This document shows positions 5,090-10,267 of a stretch of 10,267 bases of DNA, in pieces. Location of the stretch: contig CAKZNY010000268.1 in assembly GCA_937132145.1 (NCBI GenBank), forward strand, positions 1 through 10,267. The letters are read 5' to 3'. A program made the position numbers and the translations under genes. Source of the DNA: an uncultured Paracoccaceae bacterium (GTDB lineage Bacteria; Pseudomonadota; Alphaproteobacteria; Rhodobacterales; Rhodobacteraceae). How positions within the stretch are numbered: the first letter of the stretch is position 1; each line of letters begins with the position of its first letter. The notes under the pieces are model-generated. The model saw nothing but the letters and a program-made list of their open reading frames with translations. It was not told where the DNA came from and searched no databases.

Positions 5090-6270
5090 GCAGGCACCTC
5101 GATCGCGATCGCCGTGCCTTCACCGCCACCGATGCAAATTGCGGCTATGCCTTTGGTTTTGCCGTGGCGCTCCAGGGCGTGCAGCAATGTTACGATAATC
5201 CGTGTGCCAGACGCGCCGATGGGGTGGCCGAGCGCGGTTGCGCCACCGTTGATGTTCATCTTGTCGCGCGCGATATCCATCTCGTGCATGAAGGCCATCG
5301 GGACAACGGCGAAGGCCTCGTTAACCTCCCAGATGTCCACATCGTCTACGGACCAGTCGATGTGTTTCATTAACTTCTTCGCGGCGGGGACGGGGGCGGT
5401 GGTGAACCAACCCGGTTCCTGCGCATGGCTTGCGTGGCCCAGAATGCGGGCGCGAATGGTTAGTCCACGGGCTTTAGCCTCGGATTCGCGCATCATAACG
5501 ACCGCCGCAGCGCCATCCGAAATAGACGAGGCGTTCGCCGCCGTGATCGTGCCGTCCTTCTTGAACGCAGGCCGCAGATTCGGGATTTTCTCGGGGCGGG
5601 CATTGCCGGGTTGCTCGTCAACGCTAACGGTCACCTCACCTTTGCGGGTTTTGATGGTGACAGGCGTCACCTCCGCATCAAACGCGCCGCTTTCGATGGC
5701 TTTCAGCGCGTTCGACAGGGATTTCAGCGCATATTCATCCTGATCTTCACGGGTAAACTGATATTTCTCGGCGCAATCCTCGGCGAAACTGCCCATCAGG
5801 CGGCCTTTGTCGTATGCATCCTCAAGCCCGTCGAGGAACATGTGATCGATCACCGCCCCATGCCCGATCCGTGCGCCGCCCCGCATCTTTGGCAGTAGAT
5901 AGGGCGCGTTTGTCATGCTCTCCATGCCGCCAGCAACCACGATTTTACCGTTGCCAGCCAGCAGTTGATCATGCGCGGCCATCACCGTTTTCATGCCGGA
6001 ACCGCACATTTTGTTCAACGTCGTTGCGGGCACATCCTGCCCCAGACCGCCAGCAAAACCGGCTTGGCGCGCAGGTGCCTGCCCTTGGCCAGCGGGTAAA
6101 ACGCAGCCCATCAGTAATTCGTCCACGTCGTTAGGGGCAACGCCACCGCGATCAAGTGCCGCGCGGATCGCCTCCCCGCCAAGCTCGGCGGCTGTGGCAC
6201 CGGATAGCGCGCCTTGAAAGCCGCCCATAGGGGTGCGGGCAGCGCCGACAATTACGATTGGATCAGACAT
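5086..6270 (-). CDS. Acetyl-CoA C-acyltransferase (thiolase)
   Basis: Thiolase that cleaves 3-oxoacyl-CoA with CoA to release acetyl-CoA, or runs in reverse to form acetoacetyl-CoA. At 394 residues it has normal length. The nucleophile is Cys89 in NKMCGSG (86-92). NEAF (317-320) lies in the oxyanion site, His349 is in GGATALGHPIGASG (342-355), and the second catalytic Cys379 is in CIGGGEGTA (379-387). The long loop with HMFLDGLEDAY (143-153) fits short-chain, acetoacetyl-CoA type enzymes. The ATG at 6270 is preceded by GGAGA 6 nt away. It is first in a two-gene unit with the HSD10-like dehydrogenase. Together they fit the last two steps of isoleucine breakdown (2-methylacetoacetyl-CoA to acetyl-CoA plus propionyl-CoA) or short-chain beta-oxidation. 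A role in polyhydroxybutyrate synthesis (phaA) is less likely because no phaB or phaC is adjacent. Confidence 0.94.
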   Translation of the reverse strand: MSDPIVIVGAARTPMGGFQGALSGATAAELGGEAIRAALDRGGVAPNDVDELLMGCVLPAGQGQAPARQAGFAGGLGQDVPATTLNKMCGSGMKTVMAAHDQLLAGNGKIVVAGGMESMTNAPYLLPKMRGGARIGHGAVIDHMFLDGLEDAYDKGRLMGSFAEDCAEKYQFTREDQDEYALKSLSNALKAIESGAFDAEVTPVTIKTRKGEVTVSVDEQPGNARPEKIPNLRPAFKKDGTITAANASSISDGAAAVVMMRESEAKARGLTIRARILGHASHAQEPGWFTTAPVPAAKKLMKHIDWSVDDVDIWEVNEAFAVVPMAFMHEMDIARDKMNINGGATALGHPIGASGTRIIVTLLHALERHGKTKGIAAICIGGGEGTAIAIEVPA

Positions 6271-6287
6271 GGCAAGTCTCCGTTAAG

Positions 6288-6307
6288 AACTGAACGTATG
6301 GTCAGTT
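6288..6307. promoter_or_regulatory. Operator candidate before thiolase gene
   Basis: AACTGA (6288-6293) and TCAGTT (6302-6307) are perfect inverted arms around 8 bp, and over the 20 bp 16 positions are symmetric. The site ends 17 bp before the thiolase ATG, where it would overlap the transcription start or leader. Its length and symmetry suit a TetR- or GntR-type repressor of acyl-CoA genes, but no such regulator gene is in the window. The neighbouring AraC-type regulator is not expected to bind this kind of palindrome. Confidence 0.45.
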
Positions 6308-6352
6308 ACGCTACGCCTGATTTGGTAAAACGTCCAGAGCGGCGGGGAAATC

Positions 6353-6365
6353 CGACGTTACGTCG
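6353..6365. promoter_or_regulatory. 13-bp perfect palindrome CGACGT-T-ACGTCG
   Basis: Perfectly symmetric around one base and placed directly after the stop codon of the GlxA-type regulator (stop at 6366-6368), upstream of the thiolase promoter region. It may be an operator for the thiolase unit. A terminator is unlikely because the stem is only 6 bp and no T-run follows. Confidence 0.3.
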
Positions 6366-7334
6366 CTAGTCCGACTGCGCCCCGCGTTCGCGATATGGCG
6401 TTGTGGAAAAATGCATCCGGTAACATTTGGAGAAATGCGAGGGCGAGGTGAAACCGCTGGCCAGTGCCACGTTGATCACCGACATATCCGTCTGCAACAA
6501 AAGGTTCCGCGCCTTCTCCAACCGCAACTCCATGTAATACCGTTTGGGCGAGCGGTTCAGGTAGCGCCGGAACAAGCGCTCTAATTGCCGTGTCGAAATC
6601 CCCACATCACTGGCCAGAATAGACGGAGAGATCGGCTCTTCCAGATTATCCTCCATCATCTTGATGACATTGGATAGTTTCGCGTGCCGTACGCCAATGC
6701 GCGTGGGGATGGACAGCCGTTGCTGGTCTTTATCCGTTCGAACCGTGGTGTAAATCATCTGGTCGGCGATACCGTTCGCCAAATCCGTCCCGTGGTCGTT
6801 CGCGATTAACCGCAGCATCAGATCGGCGGCCGCCGTTCCACCCGCCGAAGAGTATCGGTTCTTGTCGATGGTGTAGATCGAGGTGGTGATCTCGTGTTCG
6901 GGGAAATCCTCGATAAAGCTCTCGCGATTTTCCCAGTGAATCGTTGATCGTCGCCCATCCAGCAACCCGGCTTTCGCCATTAGATACGTCGCCGTACAAA
7001 GCCCGCCAATCGGCATGCCTTTGCGCGCTTCGCGCCGTATCCAGTTCAATATGCGGGGGGTGATGGCGGGTTTGATGCTCAGGCCGCCACAGAACAAAAT
7101 CGTCTCATTGCGGCCGACTTCGTCCAGCCCCATATCCACGCTCAAAGTCACGCCCGCCGAACAGGTTGCGGATATCCCGTCGTCCGATGCCAACCGCCAT
7201 TCATAGATTTTTTTCCCCGACAAACGGTTCGCAATCCGCAGCGGCTCAATCGCACTGGTGAATACCATTAGCGAAAATTTGGGCAGTAGCATGAAGACGA
7301 ATTTTGATACTTCGGGGTCGTTTGAACCAACCAT
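6366..7334 (-). CDS. GlxA-type AraC family transcriptional regulator
   Basis: Transcription factor with an N-terminal DJ-1/PfpI (class I glutamine amidotransferase-like) domain, about residues 10-190, and a C-terminal AraC-type double helix-turn-helix, about 222-317. In the first domain, GGLCTATYLMAKAGLLDGR (110-128) places Cys113 at the nucleophile elbow and is followed by THW-like TIHWE (131-135). HTH1 spans about 235-275 (ISPSILASDVGISTRQLERLFRRY) in short helices, and HTH2 about 285-317 (VALASGFTSPSHFSKCYR). The family includes GbdR, CdhR and ArgR-type activators of quaternary-amine and amino acid breakdown; the ligand here is unknown. ATG 7334 is chosen over the in-frame TTG at 7370 because GAGG lies 6 nt upstream and the shorter form matches family starts. 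It lies 95 bp upstream of the thiolase gene on the same strand and might control it, but has its own upstream region. Confidence 0.9.
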   Translation of the reverse strand: MVGSNDPEVSKFVFMLLPKFSLMVFTSAIEPLRIANRLSGKKIYEWRLASDDGISATCSAGVTLSVDMGLDEVGRNETILFCGGLSIKPAITPRILNWIRREARKGMPIGGLCTATYLMAKAGLLDGRRSTIHWENRESFIEDFPEHEITTSIYTIDKNRYSSAGGTAAADLMLRLIANDHGTDLANGIADQMIYTTVRTDKDQQRLSIPTRIGVRHAKLSNVIKMMEDNLEEPISPSILASDVGISTRQLERLFRRYLNRSPKRYYMELRLEKARNLLLQTDMSVINVALASGFTSPSHFSKCYRMHFSTTPYRERGAQSD

Positions 7335-7364
7335 TTGCAGCCTCGCAAAAATAAGATGGCACGT

Positions 7365-7385
7365 TCGCAATTAGCGACGTCGCAA
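7365..7385. promoter_or_regulatory. TCGCAA direct repeats with GACGTC palindrome
   Basis: TCGCAA occurs at 7365-7370 and 7380-7385, with the 10-bp palindrome GCGACGTCGC (7374-7383) overlapping the second copy. The site is 31-51 bp upstream of the regulator ATG, between it and the divergent DAHP synthase promoter. Paired direct half-sites are what AraC-type activators usually bind, so autoregulation is a reasonable guess, not shown. Confidence 0.3.
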
Positions 7386-7411
7386 ACTTACCATTGGTGA
7401 TTCTAAGGGTA

Positions 7412-7440
7412 TGGTCAATGGAAAATGCATCCCCTATAAC
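7412..7440 (+). promoter_or_regulatory. Promoter of aroG-serB
   Basis: A -10 box TATAAC (7435-7440) lies 17 bp after TGGTCA (7412-7417, 4 of 6 bases of TTGACA). Transcription would start near 7447, leaving a leader of about 28 nt before the ATG at 7475. That is too short for a leader-peptide attenuator, so any control by aromatic amino acids must act on the promoter or the enzyme. Confidence 0.5.
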
Positions 7441-7474
7441 AACCAAGCTAATTTTTATGGATAGGAGCAACATC

Positions 7475-8824
7475 ATGCCCGCAACTTGGACCAAATCTGA
7501 CTGGCGCAACAAACCACGTATCCAGATGCCCGAGTATACCGACCCCGCAGCCCTTAAGCGCGCGGAAGACAAGCTGGCGACCTATCCACCCTTGGTTTTT
7601 GCTGGCGAGGCCCGTCGCCTTACCCGCCAACTTGGCGAAGTGGCTGAAGGCAACGCGTTCCTGCTGCAAGGTGGTGACTGCGCCGAGAGCTTCGATGAGT
7701 TCAGCGCCGACCTGATCCGTGACACCTTCAAGGTGATGCTGCAAATGGCTGTGGTGCTGACGTTTGGCGCCAAGAAACCTGTCGTGAAAATCGGCCGCAT
7801 GGCGGGGCAGTTCGCCAAGCCGCGCTCGGCTAACACGGAGACCATCGACGGGGTGGAGCTGCCCTCGTATCGCGGCGACATCATCAACGGTTTCGAGTTC
7901 ACGCCAAAGGCCCGTATCCCCGATCCTGACCGCATGTTGCAAGCCTACACCCAGTCGGCGGCATCGCTGAACCTTCTGCGTGCGTTCTCGCAAGGTGGCT
8001 TTGCCGACATCAAACGTGTGCATCAGTGGACGCTGGATTCGACCAAAGATACCGAGGGCTACGAGGAATACCACGCGCTGGCCAATCGTATCGGTGAATC
8101 GCTTGCCTTCATCGAGGCCGCAGGGGCGGGCGATGCGGAAAGCATGAAGCGCGTTAGCTTCTACACCAGCCACGAAGCTTTGCTGCTGGAATATGAAGAG
8201 GCCCTGTGCCGTATCGATTCCACTACCGACCTGCCCATTGCAGGGTCCGGCCACATGCTGTGGATCGGGGATCGGACGCGCCAACTGGACGGCGCACATG
8301 TTGAATTCTGTCGGGGTGTGCAAAACCCTATCGGCATGAAATGTGGCCCGACAATTGAACCTGACGACTTGCTGCGCCTTATCGACAAGCTAAACCCCGA
8401 AAACACGGCGGGTCGTCTGACCCTGATCGCACGTTTCGGGCAAGGCAATGTCGACAAACACCTGCCAGCCCTGATCCGCGCGGTAGAGCGTGAAGGTAAG
8501 AAAGTCGTCTGGTGCTGCGACCCGATGCACGGCAACACGATCAAATCGAACAGCGGCTATAAAACCCGCCCCTTCGAGCGTATTCTGGGCGAGGTTCGCG
8601 AATTCTTCGCCGTCCACAAGGCCGAAGGCACCTACGCAGGGGGCGTGCATTTCGAGATGACCGGCAAAGACGTGACCGAATGCACAGGCGGCACGCGCGC
8701 CGTTGCGGACGGTGATTTGTCGGATCGTTACCACACCGCGTGTGATCCACGTCTTAATGCCTCGCAATCGCTGGAACTGGCGTTCCTTGTCGCTAAAGAA
8801 CTACAAAACCTCGACGAGGCCTAG
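7475..8824 (+). CDS. aroG: Class II DAHP synthase
   Basis: 3-deoxy-D-arabino-heptulosonate 7-phosphate synthase (EC 2.5.1.54), condensing phosphoenolpyruvate and erythrose 4-phosphate in the first step of the shikimate pathway. The 449-residue protein is a full-length class II (plant/mycobacterial type) enzyme. Conserved blocks are [11 protein letters not shown] (67-77), [14 protein letters not shown] (105-118), [11 protein letters not shown] (231-241), [14 protein letters not shown] (257-270), KCGPT (289-293), DPMHGNT (349-355) and [12 protein letters not shown] (392-403). Cys69, His352, Glu394 and Asp424 match the metal ligands known in the mycobacterial enzyme. ATG 7475 is chosen because AGGAG lies at 7463-7467, although the frame is open back to 7394. 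It is followed after one base by serB. The symbol follows mycobacterial usage; other names are used for class II enzymes. Confidence 0.96.
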   Translation: MPATWTKSDWRNKPRIQMPEYTDPAALKRAEDKLATYPPLVFAGEARRLTRQLGEVAEGNAFLLQGGDCAESFDEFSADLIRDTFKVMLQMAVVLTFGAKKPVVKIGRMAGQFAKPRSANTETIDGVELPSYRGDIINGFEFTPKARIPDPDRMLQAYTQSAASLNLLRAFSQGGFADIKRVHQWTLDSTKDTEGYEEYHALANRIGESLAFIEAAGAGDAESMKRVSFYTSHEALLLEYEEALCRIDSTTDLPIAGSGHMLWIGDRTRQLDGAHVEFCRGVQNPIGMKCGPTIEPDDLLRLIDKLNPENTAGRLTLIARFGQGNVDKHLPALIRAVEREGKKVVWCCDPMHGNTIKSNSGYKTRPFERILGEVREFFAVHKAEGTYAGGVHFEMTGKDVTECTGGTRAVADGDLSDRYHTACDPRLNASQSLELAFLVAKELQNLDEA

Positions 8825-8825
8825 G

Positions 8826-9668
8826 GTGCGGTTCCTCGTACTAACAGCATCGGTAGGCGTGTCAGACGAAATTGCTGACCACGCCTGCCAATTGGTTAAC
8901 GGTGACTTGAACCGTTTGTCCAATAGCGCGGTAGAAATTGCGTTTTCGGGTGATGTGCCTGCGGATTTGTTGGCGGGCACGCCGATTGATGTAAACGTAG
9001 TCCCCGCGCAAAACCGCCGCAAGAAACTGCTGATCGCCGATATGGACAGCACCATGATCCCCGTGGAATGCATCGACGAGCTGGCCGATTTTGCTGGCGT
9101 CAAAGATCGCGTTGTCGAGATCACCGAACGCACCATGCGCGGCGATCTGAACTTTGAGGATTCGATTATCCAACGCGTCGCCTTGATGGAAGGCCTGCCT
9201 GAAACGGTGTTGGAGCAATGTTACAATGAGCGTATCAGCCTGAACCCCGGCGCGAAAACGCTGGTGCAGACGATGAACAAGCTCGGCGCGATGACGGCAC
9301 TGGTTTCTGGCGGGTTCCTGTTTTTCGCCAGCCGTGTGGCGGGCGAAATAGGGTTCCAGATGAACCAAGCCAATACGCTGATCATTGAAAACGGCAAGCT
9401 AACCGGCAAGGTCGTCCTACCGATCCTTGGGCAGGAAGCCAAACTGGAAACCCTGCATGCACTGTGCAAATCCGTCGGCTGCACTCCTGCCGATGTGCTG
9501 GCGGTGGGCGATGGCGCGAATGACCGCTCCATGGTCGAGGCGGCAGGGTTAGGCGTGGCTTATCAACCTAAACAAGCCCTCGCCGATGTCGCGGATGCAC
9601 GGCTTTACCATTCAGACCTGACGGCATTGTTGGCCCTGCAAGGCATTGCCGAAAGCGAATACGCCTAG
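8826..9668 (+). CDS. serB: Phosphoserine phosphatase
   Basis: HAD-superfamily enzyme (EC 3.1.3.3) that removes phosphate from O-phospho-L-serine, the last step of serine synthesis. The 280-residue protein has an N-terminal regulatory-like region (1-65). The phosphatase core contains DMDSTMI (72-78; nucleophile Asp72, acid/base Asp74), ECIDELA (81-87), the Ser-Gly-Gly motif at 161-163, Lys206 and GDGAND (228-233). I place the start at GTG 8826, one base after the DAHP synthase stop, with GAGG at 8816-8819 inside the upstream gene. This implies translational coupling. Extending further upstream would only read through DAHP synthase in another frame. The stop TAG (9666-9668) overlaps the stop of the convergent PAS gene in a shared CTAG. 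Confidence 0.95.
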   Translation: MRFLVLTASVGVSDEIADHACQLVNGDLNRLSNSAVEIAFSGDVPADLLAGTPIDVNVVPAQNRRKKLLIADMDSTMIPVECIDELADFAGVKDRVVEITERTMRGDLNFEDSIIQRVALMEGLPETVLEQCYNERISLNPGAKTLVQTMNKLGAMTALVSGGFLFFASRVAGEIGFQMNQANTLIIENGKLTGKVVLPILGQEAKLETLHALCKSVGCTPADVLAVGDGANDRSMVEAAGLGVAYQPKQALADVADARLYHSDLTALLALQGIAESEYA

Positions 9669-10267
9669 TCCACCAGCTTCAAATAACTCGCCGCTTGCAC
9701 CGGACGTTTGGGCTGCACAGATCTCCCGCCGGAAATCGCGCGGAAAGACGATGTGCCATCCATGACGAATCCAGCGCCTTTTTCGGCAAACCCGAAGCTA
9801 TGGGTGTTCGGGCTGGTGCTGTTTATCGATTCCATATCGACGGTGCGAACATGAAACCGCATCGGGGCCGTGAAGCCTTCAGCAGGCGCCGTGATGCAGC
9901 CGATAATGCGGTTAACGTCGCCAAAATCGCTGCGTAGCGGCAGCAGGACCATTTCGGCACGTGCCTCGTTCCCCATTTTGTCGAGCGTATCCAGTCCTAG
10001 GTAGGCAATCGACGGGCTGTCCAGCACGTCGGCTATCACCGTCGAGAAACGCCGCCGCGTGCTGTCGTCAAAGAACGACATGGGGGATTGGCCGCGCACC
10101 TCCATGCCCATCATCTCGCACAAAGTCAGGCCGGCGATACGCACGCGCACATCCTGCGGATTAAGACGTTCAAAGATGAACAGGCTGTCTAAAACATCAG
10201 ATATCTGGCGCGGGTCAATGTCCGCACGCAGGGGTAATTCGCCGTTAGTCCGCAGGCTTTCCCAGTG
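9665..10267 (-). CDS. PAS_5-family protein, 5' end beyond window
   Basis: Partial gene: the frame stays open to the right edge, so 200 residues are visible and the start lies outside. The first visible residues read HWESLRTNGELPLR, which with DIDPRQI (16-22), FIFERL (30-35) and VRVRIAGLTL (40-49) matches the PAS_5 (DUF1457) pattern common in Rhodobacterales and Rhizobiales. Usual length is a little over 200 residues, so only a few residues are probably missing. A GTG at 10150 could be mistaken for the start but would cut the domain. The PAS_5 fold suggests ligand sensing or a protein-interaction role, but family members are poorly characterised. The C-terminal 50 residues, after about 150, are polar and look disordered. 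The gene converges on serB with a 4-bp overlap of stops. Confidence 0.85.
   Translation of the reverse strand, partial: HWESLRTNGELPLRADIDPRQISDVLDSLFIFERLNPQDVRVRIAGLTLCEMMGMEVRGQSPMSFFDDSTRRRFSTVIADVLDSPSIAYLGLDTLDKMGNEARAEMVLLPLRSDFGDVNRIIGCITAPAEGFTAPMRFHVRTVDMESINSTSPNTHSFGFAEKGAGFVMDGTSSFRAISGGRSVQPKRPVQAASYLKLVD

Noticed and set aside
4448..5743. Several long plus-strand frames opposite the dehydrogenase and thiolase
   Set aside because: These are antisense shadows of GC-rich coding DNA; the minus-strand products carry complete catalytic motifs.
7448..8323. 291-codon minus-strand frame opposite DAHP synthase
   Set aside because: Antisense shadow. The plus strand encodes a complete class II DAHP synthase with all metal ligands.
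1..10267. CRISPR array, insertion sequence, phage or defence island
   Set aside because: No regularly spaced repeats, transposase, integrase, phage or nuclease genes were seen on either strand.

Overview
The window looks like a chromosomal segment of an alphaproteobacterium, most likely a marine Rhodobacterales (Roseobacter-type). Evidence: a histidine tRNA with the alphaproteobacterial acceptor end (no encoded G-1, U72, A73), a 6S RNA directly before 5-formyltetrahydrofolate cyclo-ligase, a short protein of a type I associate with Rhodobacterales (DUF6324-like), a PAS_5-type protein, and moderately GC-rich coding DNA with AT-richer gaps. No phage, transposon, CRISPR array or defence module is visible. 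Family names rest on motif recognition, not on database searches.

Layout, left to right. Positions 1-351 are non-coding and hold a cluster of GTGACA/TGTCAC elements and a palindrome. tRNA-His(GTG) lies on the minus strand at 352-428. Two minus-strand genes follow for paralogous hydrophobic microproteins of 80 and 72 residues (511-753 and 794-1012). A 302-bp intergenic stretch leads to a plus-strand 65-residue protein (1315-1512), whose stop abuts the stop of a minus-strand 548-residue GT4-type glycosyltransferase (1513-3159). Divergent from that is a 6S RNA (about 3267-3410) and the folate gene fau (3431-4000). A 318-bp AT-rich gap with an 11-bp perfect hairpin follows. Next come a minus-strand two-gene acyl-CoA unit (thiolase, then an HSD10-like dehydrogenase; 6270 down to 4319) and a minus-strand GlxA-type AraC regulator (7334 down to 6366). 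Finally, a plus-strand pair encodes class II DAHP synthase and phosphoserine phosphatase (7475-9668), converging on a PAS_5-type gene that runs off the right edge (9665-10267).

How the genes work together. The thiolase and dehydrogenase genes overlap by 4 bp (ATGA). Their products fit the last two steps of isoleucine or short-chain acyl-CoA breakdown: oxidation of a 3-hydroxyacyl-CoA, then thiolytic cleavage. A symmetric operator candidate lies 17 bp before the thiolase start. The aro-serB pair is probably translationally coupled and joins the entry to aromatic amino acid synthesis with the last step of serine synthesis. 6S RNA and fau are probably co-transcribed, as known in other proteobacteria.

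Most of the window is ordinary core metabolism. The parts I cannot explain, and consider most worth follow-up, are the paired membrane microproteins beside tRNA-His, the unusual glycosyltransferase, and several symmetric DNA sites in the intergenic regions.
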